Source: Paenibacillus hamazuiensis (GTDB lineage: Bacteria; Bacillota; Bacilli; Paenibacillales; NBRC-103111). From it: DNA of 64,000 nucleotides. The notes beneath the pieces are model-generated. The model searched no databases and was not told the origin of the DNA. It saw nothing but the letters and a program-made list of their open reading frames with translations. Below, in pieces: positions 51,452 to 59,607 of this stretch. Made by a program: the position numbers and the translations under genes. Numbering within the stretch: the first letter of the stretch is position 1; the number at the start of each line of letters is the position of its first letter. The DNA is taken from positions 2,914,001-2,978,000 of the forward strand of contig NZ_JALRMO010000001.1 of assembly GCF_023276405.1 (NCBI RefSeq), given 5' to 3'.

Positions 51452-52525
51452 TTAATCCCATTTCAGCCGCACTTCATGTCCGGTGCGGGACGATTCATAA
51501 ATCGCATCCAGCACCAAATTGTTCGTATACCCGGTTAATGCCGAGCTGATCGGCTCCTTGCCTTCGCGCACGCATTCGAGGAAGTGGCGGCTCAGGCGCT
51601 GACGCTCGCCTTCGTCGTTGTCGGGCCTCCGCAGCTCCGTCTCGATCGGACGGTCGAACTTCTCGGTCAGCAGCTTGCCTTGCGGTCCTTTATAAGAAGC
51701 GCCGCCTTCGGTGCCCATCAAATGGATGAAAGGCACGTTGTCGGTATCCATGTGGACCGCCCAGCTGACTTCCAGCGTCAGCGTGCTGCCGTCTTCCATT
51801 TTGATCAGCGCGGTAGCCATGTCCTCGACGTCGTAGACCCCGTTCCAGTCCGGTTTGCCCCATGTGCCGATCCCTTTGCGGCGCGGCCCGAACTCGGCGT
51901 AAGTCGAGCCGAATACGGAAACCGGCTTCGGATTGCCCATCAGGTAGAGCGCGAGGTCGAGCATGTGCACGCCGATATCGATGAGCGGGCCGCCGCCCGA
52001 TTGGTCCATCCGCGTGAACCAGGTGCCCCAGCCGGGGATCCCCTTGCGGCGGAACCAGCCGGTTTTGGCGGTGTAAATGCGGCCAAGCTCGCCGCGGTCC
52101 GCCTGCTCCTTGATTTGCATCGCCACGGATTCCCAGCGCATCTGATGCGACACCATCAGCACTTTGTCCGACGCCTGGCTCGCTTTATAGATTTGCCGGG
52201 CCGCCTCGGCGTTAAGGCCCATCGGCTTCTCCAGCAGCACGTGTTTGCCGGCTTCGAGGGCCTGAACGGCCAACGGAGCGTGAAACTGATTCGGCACGCC
52301 GATGATGACGGCATCAACGTCGCCGCTCTGGATGAGCTCCTCCGGGCTGGAAGCGACTTTGGCAATGTCATATTCCTTCGCGCGCTGCTCCGCCAAAGGC
52401 ATATAGGCGTCGGTCACCGCCGTAATGACGCATTCATTCCCCAGCTTGGAAAATTCGCGCATGTGAACGTTTCCAATGTTGCCGGCTCCGATTACGCCGA
52501 TTCTGATTTTACCGCTGTTTCCCAT
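51452..52525 (-). CDS. Gfo/Idh/MocA-family oxidoreductase
   Basis: A 357-residue NAD(P)-dependent sugar oxidoreductase. The Rossmann motif is IGVIGAGNIGNVHM near the N-terminus; the EKP motif is VLLEKPMGL; and the catalytic region is GGGPLIDIGVHMLDLALYLMG. ATG 52525 behind GAGGAGGAAT is preferred to an upstream in-frame ATG at 52645 that lies in the divergent promoter region. It is the first gene of a unit with the isomerase and is divergent from an AraC regulator that likely controls it. Confidence 0.93.
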   Translation of the reverse strand: MGNSGKIRIGVIGAGNIGNVHMREFSKLGNECVITAVTDAYMPLAEQRAKEYDIAKVASSPEELIQSGDVDAVIIGVPNQFHAPLAVQALEAGKHVLLEKPMGLNAEAARQIYKASQASDKVLMVSHQMRWESVAMQIKEQADRGELGRIYTAKTGWFRRKGIPGWGTWFTRMDQSGGGPLIDIGVHMLDLALYLMGNPKPVSVFGSTYAEFGPRRKGIGTWGKPDWNGVYDVEDMATALIKMEDGSTLTLEVSWAVHMDTDNVPFIHLMGTEGGASYKGPQGKLLTEKFDRPIETELRRPDNDEGERQRLSRHFLECVREGKEPISSALTGYTNNLVLDAIYESSRTGHEVRLKWD

Positions 52526-52669
52526 CGAAAATTCCTCCTCGGAAGCGTGTTCAACAAATTTTTCCTCACGAATATATGGTAAAATAAAGCGGAGAAAAAA
52601 GCGTTGCGCATTTTTCGGACAATATCCCATTTTTTCGGAATCCATTTTCGGAAAGGAACCGCCCGAGGC

Positions 52670-53536
52670 ATGACTTACTTTCCAAAATATTTAAAAACGT
52701 ACCCGAATATGCACTCCTCTTTTCCGTTTCACCTGAGCATGAACCGGCTGTCGAACGGCTATCCGGCCCATCGCCACGATTTTCTCGAGTTTTCCTACGT
52801 GGTCGAGGGAAGCGGCTCGGAAACGATCAACGGCATCAATCATCGCATGGAGCCCGGTACCTTTACGTTCGTGCTGCCGTATCAGGTGCACGAGCTGTTT
52901 ACGGACCCTGGCAGCACGCTGGTGCTGTACAACTGCATGTTCAGCATGGACCTGCTCATGGAAAAAAGCACGGACGGCGATTTCTCCGCGCTGCTGGACG
53001 ATGAGGAGCTGCTTCCTTCTTACGCGCAGCTTACCGGCTCGGATATGGAATGCATGGACCGCCTTCTCGATCAAATGTACCGCGAATATGGAGGCAGCGG
53101 GCGCTGGAGAGAAACGGTGATCCTGCTCAAGCTGAAGGAGGCGCTCGTCTATTTCGACCGTTTCCGCAGGGGACACGCATCCGACCCGGCCACTCCGTCC
53201 CGCCCCGCCGTCAAGCAAGGGTATCCGGTATGGCCGATCATCCATTACATTCACCGCAACTACCAGGAGGACCTGTCGCTTTCCGATCTGGCCAAAAAGT
53301 TTCCGCTCAGCGTCTCGCGCATCAGCGAGGTGATCAAGCAGACGACGGGGCAGACGTTCGTCCACTTTCTGCACGATCTGCGTATCCGCCACGCCTGCGG
53401 CCTGCTGGTTTCCACCGAAATGAGCGTGGCGGAAATCGCGCTGGAGGTCGGTTACGGCTCGTACAAGACGTTTTCCCGCATCTTTCGGGAGAGCAAAGGC
53501 GTAGTCCCGACCGAATACCGCAAGCTGAAAGCCTGA
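52670..53536 (+). CDS. AraC-family regulator with cupin sensor
   Basis: A 288-residue regulator. The N-terminal cupin (YPAHRHDFLEFSYVVEGSG, with metal-type His residues) senses a small molecule, and the C-terminal double helix-turn-helix ends GYGSYKTFSRIFRESKGVVP. ATG 52670 follows GGAAAGG. The 144-bp gap to the divergent oxidoreductase gene holds both promoters. It likely activates the oxidoreductase/isomerase unit. The effector is unknown. Confidence 0.92.
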   Translation: MTYFPKYLKTYPNMHSSFPFHLSMNRLSNGYPAHRHDFLEFSYVVEGSGSETINGINHRMEPGTFTFVLPYQVHELFTDPGSTLVLYNCMFSMDLLMEKSTDGDFSALLDDEELLPSYAQLTGSDMECMDRLLDQMYREYGGSGRWRETVILLKLKEALVYFDRFRRGHASDPATPSRPAVKQGYPVWPIIHYIHRNYQEDLSLSDLAKKFPLSVSRISEVIKQTTGQTFVHFLHDLRIRHACGLLVSTEMSVAEIALEVGYGSYKTFSRIFRESKGVVPTEYRKLKA

Positions 53537-53587
53537 TCTGACGCCCCTTTAAGCGTTTGACCGACCGCCTCCGCAGCGCCGAAACGC

Positions 53588-54493
53588 TTACCCTGGCCAA
53601 ACGCAATCTTCCGGAGCCTTGTCCGGAACGAACCGTACAAACGACGTTTCCTTCAGCTGATGCGTATCCGTGCGGTCCGCATATTGGATGCGGCACACGA
53701 GGCGAGGCTCCAGCCGCTGAACGCCCCTTTCCCGGGCCGCATGCAAAGGCTGCGCCAACTCCAGAAAAAGCCGCCGCATTTCCTCGGAAATGCCGCTGCT
53801 GACCGATGCGACCGGTTTGTTTTTGACTGTTCGGAAATGAAGGCCGAGCACCAGTTCGAACGGCTCCATACGGTATCCGAGCACTACGGTATCAATGGTC
53901 CGGACATGCTTGAATTTAAGCCAGTCCGCAGTGCGCGAGCCCGGGACGTACAGCGAATGCTTCCGCTTCGCCACGATTCCTTCCAGTCCGAGCGCATCCG
54001 TCTGCTCGAACAAAACGCGTCCGTCCCCCTCCCGGTACATCGTAGGGGTCAAAAGAGCGGAAGGCCGGATTATGCCCTGCAGACGGCGCTTCCGTTCCAT
54101 CAGCGGTTCGTTCAAGAGAGAATCGCCGCCGCTGAACAACACGTCGAACGCAACAAATGTCGCAGGATGCGTTCGCAGCGCCTGTTCGATTTTGAGCGAA
54201 TGGCTGAGCCTGAGCCGATAGGCAAAATCGTCAAACGCCGGCCTGCCGTCACGCAGGCAGATGCCTTCGCAATCCAAAATCGCCGAATGCGCATCGATCG
54301 CGTCGGCCGCCTGCGCAAGCTCAGGGAATTTAAAGGTGACATTTGCCCCGTTTCGGGCATATGCCTCCACGCGGTCGCCGTTTTTGTGCAGCTGTATCCT
54401 CGCTCCATCCCATTTCGGCTCAAATATGTAATTATCGTCGTCAAACGGCGCCGTTCCCGGCGCGGCCAGCATGGGCGGTATGAACGTCGGCAC
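53588..54493 (-). CDS. ATP-dependent DNA ligase (LigD ligase-domain type)
   Basis: A 301-residue ligase consisting of the adenylation domain and an OB-fold only. The adenylated Lys is Lys27 in EPKWDGARI. Later nucleotidyl-transferase motifs are visible: FVAFDVLF, EGIVAKRKHSLY and DWLKFKH. The OB-fold region (LGLHFRTVKNK ... VCRIQYADRT) completes it. It matches the stand-alone ligase module of bacterial end-joining LigD; Ku and the polymerase domain are not nearby. The start is GTG 54493 behind AAAGGAGAG. It is convergent with the AraC gene. Confidence 0.9.
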   Translation of the reverse strand: MPTFIPPMLAAPGTAPFDDDNYIFEPKWDGARIQLHKNGDRVEAYARNGANVTFKFPELAQAADAIDAHSAILDCEGICLRDGRPAFDDFAYRLRLSHSLKIEQALRTHPATFVAFDVLFSGGDSLLNEPLMERKRRLQGIIRPSALLTPTMYREGDGRVLFEQTDALGLEGIVAKRKHSLYVPGSRTADWLKFKHVRTIDTVVLGYRMEPFELVLGLHFRTVKNKPVASVSSGISEEMRRLFLELAQPLHAARERGVQRLEPRLVCRIQYADRTDTHQLKETSFVRFVPDKAPEDCVWPG

Positions 54494-54815
54494 ATTCTCT
54501 CTCCTTTCCTAAATCCGCACCCTTTTTACCCATTGTAACCCCCATCTTGCGAAAAAACACGTAACCGGCGGCATAACAACGCGAACAAATCCCCAAAGTG
54601 CAGTGAACCTCCGCAGCCTATACCGTTAGAGCAGAAGGATCTGCCGGCACCGGACGCTCCACCTAACCACGGATGAACTTCCTGGATTCGCCGATCAAAG
54701 CGTTTGGAAATACATTTTGGGGGCCCCCGTTTATCCTCAAATATCAGCCGCACCTAGTTTCCTAATAAGGCAAAAAAGCCGTCCCCGTCGGGACGGCTTT
54801 CCGCGATTCGCCGAT
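54494..54815. other. Intergenic region, 322 bp
   Basis: Between the ligase start and the next isomerase stop I see the ligase promoter zone and, near the far end, a terminator at 54772-54798. A 75-codon minus-strand frame (54526-54753) has no ribosome site and an uncharacteristic, Cys-rich composition, so I do not call it. Nothing else stands out. Confidence 0.6.
54772..54798 (-). terminator. Rho-independent terminator after the isomerase gene
   Basis: On the minus strand AGCCGTCC-cgacg-GGACGGCT (54777-54798) is followed by TTTTTT, about 18 bp after the isomerase stop. Confidence 0.87.
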
Positions 54816-55586
54816 TTATTTTCCGAAGCCAAGCGCCTGCAAATTGCGCAAGCTGATCTCCAGGCTGTCGAACGGATTGCGCTCATAGCACTGATCCTGC
54901 TCCACCGCGCCCCACTCGACGCCGGTATCCACGCATGCCTGCAAAATGCGCGGGAAGTTCATGTTGCCTTCGCCCACTTCGGCAAACAACCGCTCGCCGC
55001 GGTTATTCGTTACCTTCATGTCCTTCAGGTGCACGACCATCATGCGGCCTTTGACCTTTTCGATCCACGCCGCCGGATCGGCGCCGCCGGCCTGCACCCA
55101 ATGCACGTCGAGCTCAAAATGGACCGCTTCCGGATCGGCCTGCTCGAACAAAATGTCCATGCCGGTTTTGCCGTCGAATTTGACAAACTCGAAATCGTGG
55201 TTGTGATAAATAAACTGCAGCCCGGCTTCACGCAGCTTTTTGCCGATATCCGTGGCGATTTTGGCAAACTTTTCGTACCCTTCGCGGGAATCCCGAAACT
55301 CTTGCGGCAACCCGCCGAGCCCGACATATTTGCAGTTCCACAGCTGGTGTTTCTCGATTACTTCGTCCAGCTTCTCCGTCAAATCTCCGTACGAAATGTG
55401 CGTCGCGCAGATCGCCAGCTGCTCCTGGTCCGCCAGTTCCTTCAGCCGGCGGCTGTCGATCGGACCTACCCCGGACACCTGAACCGCATTGTAACCGATT
55501 TGCTTCACTTTTTTCAGCGTCGCCGCGATGTCTTCCGGAGTTTTCAAAAAATCTCTTAACGTGTATAGCTGTGCCGCAATTTTCAA
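54816..55586 (-). CDS. Sugar phosphate isomerase/epimerase (TIM barrel)
   Basis: A 256-residue barrel starting LKIAAQLYTLRDF, the hallmark opening of a Paenibacillus-abundant IolE-like subgroup. Active-site strands are LQFIYHNHDFEFVKFDGKTG (His), HFELDVHWVQAGGADP (Glu/Asp/His) and VVHLKDMKV. TTG 55586 with GGGTGATC just ahead is the likely start; GTG 55595 is an alternative with no ribosome site. It stands alone with its own terminator, so its pathway is not shown by context. Confidence 0.87.
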   Translation of the reverse strand: MKIAAQLYTLRDFLKTPEDIAATLKKVKQIGYNAVQVSGVGPIDSRRLKELADQEQLAICATHISYGDLTEKLDEVIEKHQLWNCKYVGLGGLPQEFRDSREGYEKFAKIATDIGKKLREAGLQFIYHNHDFEFVKFDGKTGMDILFEQADPEAVHFELDVHWVQAGGADPAAWIEKVKGRMMVVHLKDMKVTNNRGERLFAEVGEGNMNFPRILQACVDTGVEWGAVEQDQCYERNPFDSLEISLRNLQALGFGK

Positions 55587-55684
55587 AATGATCACCCAAT
55601 CTGCGTTTAATAAGATTCATCCCCATCATACCATCATCGCAGGGACAAAATCATCGCATCCCGTTTGCGAAAATAAACGCAAAT

Positions 55685-56413
55685 TTAACTGTGGTTGGTG
55701 TCGTCATGAAGCCCATCCAGCACGGACTTCTCCGTTTTTTTCGGCCAGCGGATTCCCCGCTCCCAGGCAAGCACAAACTCCTCGTAGCGCCTCGCTTCCG
55801 GAACTTTATCCAACGTTCCGAATGCGCGTTCGATCGCCAGCAGCTGGGAGCGATGCGCCTTGAGCGCCTCCGCTTTCATCGCCCACATGTCCGCCGTGTC
55901 CAGCCTGACGGACGGAAGATGCCCGCTTAACTCAAGCGCGGGAGAAGAGCAGTAGTACAGCTTTTGCACCGACGGGCCTCCTCCGCCGAGCACCGCCTTC
56001 GTCGTCACCTGCGAGATCGCGATATGGTCGCGATGCCCGTTTCCCCCGTCCGGCGGAAACGTCACGACCACCTGCGGTTCGTGCCGCTGCAAAAAAGCCG
56101 TCACCTGCCGCAAAAACTCGTCCGGATCGGCTTCCTGCAGCTGCCCGTCCGGAAAATCGAGAAACTGAACCGCCTCTTGCGGAATCCCCAGGATGCGTGC
56201 CGCCTCTTCCATTTCCCGAACACGGATTGCTCCAAGCTGCTCTCTGGTCAAATTCAAATCTTTGACGTAGCCGTTTTTGTACCCTGCGTCCCCCTTTGTG
56301 GCAAGCAGCAGCGATACGGGCACCTGCGCGTCCGCCAGCTTGCGGATGAGGCACGAACAAAGAAACGTCTCGTCGTCCGGATGGGCAAATAAAAACGCGA
56401 CTTTCGCCGTCAT
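55685..56413 (-). CDS. PIG-L family deacetylase
   Basis: A 242-residue zinc-dependent N-deacetylase of the LmbE/PIG-L fold. The metal motif AHPDDE is at residues 10-15 and the second metal site is in GNGHRDHIAIS. Family members deacetylate GlcNAc-malate (bacillithiol BshB), GlcNAc-inositol or antibiotics. It lies 15 bp after thiM, apparently in the same TPP-riboswitch-controlled transcript, which is unusual. GGGGGAG precedes ATG 56413. Its link to thiazole metabolism is unproven; a BshB2-like role is the main alternative. Confidence 0.9.
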   Translation of the reverse strand: MTAKVAFLFAHPDDETFLCSCLIRKLADAQVPVSLLLATKGDAGYKNGYVKDLNLTREQLGAIRVREMEEAARILGIPQEAVQFLDFPDGQLQEADPDEFLRQVTAFLQRHEPQVVVTFPPDGGNGHRDHIAISQVTTKAVLGGGGPSVQKLYYCSSPALELSGHLPSVRLDTADMWAMKAEALKAHRSQLLAIERAFGTLDKVPEARRYEEFVLAWERGIRWPKKTEKSVLDGLHDDTNHS

Positions 56414-56428
56414 GCGCTTCTCCCCCGT

Positions 56429-57247
56429 CTAGTCGGCTCGGCGAACCGATGCGTACTCGGCAAGCTCGGTCCGGCCAATCCGGTGCAGCCGGTTCAGCAG
56501 CTCCACCTGAAAGGCGCCGGGGCTATCCGGGCCGGAAAGCCGTACGGCGGCTTCGGCCGCTGCGCTGTAATAGGCGAGCGCCGCTGCGGTAGCCGCCACC
56601 GGGTCCGGCTCCACTGCGGCAAACGCACCGATGATCGATGTGAGCAGGCAGCCCGTTCCCGTTACTCGGGTCAGGAGCGGCGTTCCGCCGCTGACTATGT
56701 ACGCGAGCTCGCCATCGCTCACGACGTCTTCCTTGCCGGTAACCGCCACCGTGCAGCCTAACGTTTTCGCCGCTTCGCGGGCCAACGCGACGACATCGGC
56801 TCCCGACTGCTCAGCCGCATCGACGCCTTTGATCGACCAAGCTTTGCCGATGACATTGGCCACTTCCGCCGCGTTGCCTCTTAAGATGGACACCCGCAGC
56901 TCCTTCATGATGCGCCTGGCGGTTTCCGTACGGTAGGGCGTCGCCCCGGCTCCAACCGGGTCGAAAATAACCGGCACGCCATGCAAATTCGCCGACTCGC
57001 CGGCAATCCTCATCGACCGAACGACCGATTCGTCGAGCGTCCCCATATTCAGCACGAGGGCGCCGGCGATTTTCGCCATATCGGCCACTTCTTCATGGGC
57101 GTAGGCCATCACGGGCGATGCCCCCAAAGCGAGCAGCCCGTTGGCGGTAAAGTTCGTCACCACCACATTCGTAATGTTATGCACTAGCGGGCTTTGGGCC
57201 CGCACTTTCTCCAAAATGTCGGCGATTCGCCCGGAGTTTACGGTCAT
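56429..57247 (-). CDS. thiM: Hydroxyethylthiazole kinase
   Basis: A 272-residue ThiM, which phosphorylates 4-methyl-5-(2-hydroxyethyl)thiazole for thiamine salvage. Hallmarks are [56 protein letters not shown] and [11 protein letters not shown] with the catalytic Cys. AAAAGGAGGAAAACCGC precedes ATG 57247. A TPP riboswitch and a terminator lie directly upstream, so expression should fall when thiamine pyrophosphate is plentiful. thiE and thiD are not in the window. Confidence 0.95.
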   Translation of the reverse strand: MTVNSGRIADILEKVRAQSPLVHNITNVVVTNFTANGLLALGASPVMAYAHEEVADMAKIAGALVLNMGTLDESVVRSMRIAGESANLHGVPVIFDPVGAGATPYRTETARRIMKELRVSILRGNAAEVANVIGKAWSIKGVDAAEQSGADVVALAREAAKTLGCTVAVTGKEDVVSDGELAYIVSGGTPLLTRVTGTGCLLTSIIGAFAAVEPDPVAATAAALAYYSAAAEAAVRLSGPDSPGAFQVELLNRLHRIGRTELAEYASVRRAD

Positions 57248-57280
57248 GCGGTTTTCCTCCTTTTTTTTCGCGAAGCAGAC

Positions 57281-57310
57281 AAAAAAACACCTCCGCGTCA
57301 GGCAAAGGTG
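57281..57310 (-). terminator. Terminator of the TPP riboswitch expression platform
   Basis: On the minus strand CACCT...AGGTG (57288-57310, with an inner GC pair) is followed by seven T residues (57281-57287). It lies between the TPP aptamer and thiM and would be formed when TPP is bound. Confidence 0.78.
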
Positions 57311-57321
57311 CTCTGCATCTT

Positions 57322-57408
57322 CGCTCTCCCTACGCCGGCATTATCCTGGCAGGTTCAAACGGTAAACGGCGGACCGGCCGTACTCTCAGCCCGCTCCTGC
57401 GGGCTCCC
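57322..57408 (-). ncRNA. TPP riboswitch (THI element)
   Basis: The minus strand shows the conserved THI-box blocks: GGGAGC at the 5' end, GGGCTGAGAGTACGG, ACCGTTTGAACCTG, and GATAATGCCGGCGTAGGGA at the 3' end. The P3 arm GCCCGC/GCGGGC is intact. It precedes thiM by about 75 nt with a transcription terminator between, so control is probably at the transcription level. Confidence 0.95.
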
Positions 57409-57455
57409 ATGGCGTATGAAATTACTTTTTATGATACCGTACTGTTTAATCACGG

Positions 57456-57851
57456 TCAATCATCTTGACGAGGAGCGGCCTCCTCGTAAAAAACAATTCG
57501 GTTCCCGAACGGATCGTGCACGCTAAACTCCTTGGTGTCCCACGGAGTCCGCTCCAGTCCGGGACGGGCGTATTTATAGTTTTTACCGAGCAGTCCCGCA
57601 TGGTACTCAGCGATGCCGCTTACGGGGATGCGAACCGCCGCCCCCGGGCAAGCGTCCCCATGATGCTCCGACAAATGGAGCACGCAGGAGCCGAGGGAAA
57701 TTTGCATATACAGCGGCAAATTCTCCTCGAACCGATGCTCCCAGTCGCACCGGAACTCCAAAAAGTCCAAGTAAAACCGCTTCGCCTTCTCTTCATCAAA
57801 AATGCGGATGATCGGCGTTGCCGACCCCATCGCCACTTCGCGATGTTCCAT
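57456..57851 (-). CDS. VOC-superfamily (glyoxalase/bleomycin-resistance-like) protein
   Basis: A 131-residue protein of the glyoxalase superfamily. Two beta-alpha-beta units are seen, starting TPIIRIFDEEKAKRFYLDFL and ending FSVHDPFGNRIVFYE. The FL.F.CDWEHRF segment is typical of the bleomycin-resistance-like subgroup that binds drugs without a metal. ATG 57851 lies 8 bases behind GGAGG and is chosen over GTG 57860. It sits alone between thiM and the second YesN operon. Confidence 0.86.
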   Translation of the reverse strand: MEHREVAMGSATPIIRIFDEEKAKRFYLDFLEFRCDWEHRFEENLPLYMQISLGSCVLHLSEHHGDACPGAAVRIPVSGIAEYHAGLLGKNYKYARPGLERTPWDTKEFSVHDPFGNRIVFYEEAAPRQDD

Positions 57852-57910
57852 CATCTGCACCTCCCGGTTAATTGGGCTGCAGGTCCGTCAGCGTACCCAC
57901 AGCCATTGTA

Positions 57911-59554
57911 TCACAATTGAACCGCGGTGCGGTATTCGGACGGAGTCTTGCCTTTCAGCTTCTTGAACACCTGGGTAAAATATTTCGGGTCCCTGTAACC
58001 GACAAGGGGCGCCACCTGATACACCTTCACTTCCGTATTCCGCAAAATGGAGCATGCCCGATCGATGCGCAATTGGGTTAAATATTCAAGAAACGTCACG
58101 CCGCTCTCTTTCTTGAACAGCACGCAAAAATGGCTGCAGCTGAGGCCCGCGAACTCCGCAACCTCATCGATGCCGAGATCGTAATGGTACCTCTCCGCCA
58201 TATAGTCCATCGCTTTGCGGATCGAACGCTTCTCTTCCTCCCGGGAAACGTCGTCGGCAAATTCGTCGATATACCGCTCCAGCGTCGCCGCAAGCAGCCG
58301 TTCGGCTTCGTCGAGCGTGCCGCATTGCGGGAACTGGGCGATCAGCTCCTGCAGCTGCGGCAGCGGTTTGCCGCACAGATCGGCAAGCCGGCGGGACAGG
58401 CCGACCGACAGCTCGATCATCAGCGCGGCCGCCTCCTCCTGGTGCAGGTCGCCCTCCCGCATATCGCCGGTGAGCCGCCCGATATGCGCAGCCAGCCGCG
58501 GCTTGTCGAAGCCGGCCATCGCCTCGGCAAGCCGCAGCTCCCAGCCGGGCAGCGCCGCTGCGGCGGTCCGGCTGCGCGGTGACGTGCCGCCGCCTGCCTC
58601 CTGTCCGACTGCCGACGGCTGCGCATCGGCGTACACCCGCTCGCGTCCGCCGGCGAATCGCGCCAGCAGCGCATGCGACGCGCTGCGGTAGCATGCGTAA
58701 AGCTCGCTTACGCCGGAATGCTTCCGGCTGATGCCGACCGAACACGACAGCTTCGTGCACGATTTGACCAGCCGGATGATCTCTTCGGCGATCCGCCCGA
58801 TTTCCGCGTCCGCCTGATCCCCGCGGGACGAATCGGCATGCTGCAGCAGCATGACCCATTCTCCGCTGCGGAACGGAAATACGGTGAACGCGCCGCATTT
58901 CTCCCCGTATTCGGTCAGCACGTTGCCGACCGCGAAAAACCACAGCTTCCGGTCCTCGCGGCTCCAGCGGGCGACCTCCAGCATGTCGTCGAGCGCGATG
59001 ACCAGCATCGCGTACGGATGCTCGAGATCCCAGCCTCGCAGCCAATACGAAGGATCGAACGGCTTGTCGCCGCCCTCCAGCATGCTGCCGATCAGTCGTT
59101 CCCTGACGAGGCTGGACAGCGCCTGAGCCGACCGCGTCAAGTAATCGCGCTCCGAATGAATCTCGGCCTCCTGATCGAGGCGGGTTTTCGCTTCGCGCAT
59201 CACCGACTCCAATTCCTCGTGGTCGATCGGCTTGAGCAAATAGTCGAAAGCGCCGTGCCGCAGCGCCTCCCGGGCATACTCGAACTCCCCGTACCCGCTC
59301 AGCAGCACGAAAAGAGGGGTTCCCTCGCGCTGCCCCGCCTCCTTCATCATGGAGATCCCGTCCAGCATCGGCATCCGGATATCGCTGATCACAATATCCG
59401 GCTTCGCGCTTCGGATCACGGCAAGCCCTTCTTCGCCGTTGGCCGCTTCGCCGACGATCGCAATGCCCAGCTCTTCCCACGGCAGCGCGACCTTTAGACT
59501 TCGCAAAATGATCGGTTCGTCGTCCACAAGGACAACCCGGTACATCCTGGACAA
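57911..59554 (-). CDS. YesN-type response regulator (REC-AraC), full length
   Basis: A 547-residue response regulator. The receiver domain has VLVDDEP at the N-terminus, phosphoacceptor Asp58 (IVISDIRMP) and the Lys motif LLKPID. A long central region (about 130-430) precedes the AraC helix-turn-helix pair at the C-terminus (AEFAGLSCSHFCVLFKKESG ... KLKGKTPSEYR). TTG 59554 behind GGAGGAGG or the ATG three codons on is the start. It is the last gene of an operon with a binding protein, kinase and permeases, and is cognate to the kinase at 60930-62696. Confidence 0.93.
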   Translation of the reverse strand: MSRMYRVVLVDDEPIILRSLKVALPWEELGIAIVGEAANGEEGLAVIRSAKPDIVISDIRMPMLDGISMMKEAGQREGTPLFVLLSGYGEFEYAREALRHGAFDYLLKPIDHEELESVMREAKTRLDQEAEIHSERDYLTRSAQALSSLVRERLIGSMLEGGDKPFDPSYWLRGWDLEHPYAMLVIALDDMLEVARWSREDRKLWFFAVGNVLTEYGEKCGAFTVFPFRSGEWVMLLQHADSSRGDQADAEIGRIAEEIIRLVKSCTKLSCSVGISRKHSGVSELYACYRSASHALLARFAGGRERVYADAQPSAVGQEAGGGTSPRSRTAAAALPGWELRLAEAMAGFDKPRLAAHIGRLTGDMREGDLHQEEAAALMIELSVGLSRRLADLCGKPLPQLQELIAQFPQCGTLDEAERLLAATLERYIDEFADDVSREEEKRSIRKAMDYMAERYHYDLGIDEVAEFAGLSCSHFCVLFKKESGVTFLEYLTQLRIDRACSILRNTEVKVYQVAPLVGYRDPKYFTQVFKKLKGKTPSEYRTAVQL

Positions 59555-59607
59555 GTGAAACCTCCTCCCTTTTAAAGATTTCGTCTCAATCGTTCTTGGC
59601 GTGTTCC

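Noticed and set aside
53551-53589. AAGCGTTT/AAACGCTT inverted repeat between the convergent AraC and ligase genes
   Set aside because: The loop is 23 nt and no T-run follows on either strand; part of it lies in the ligase stop region. A terminator is possible but not supported enough to list.
54526-54753. 75-codon minus-strand frame in the 322-bp gap after the ligase
   Set aside because: No ribosome binding site, unusual Cys/Gly-rich sequence and no similarity I recognise.
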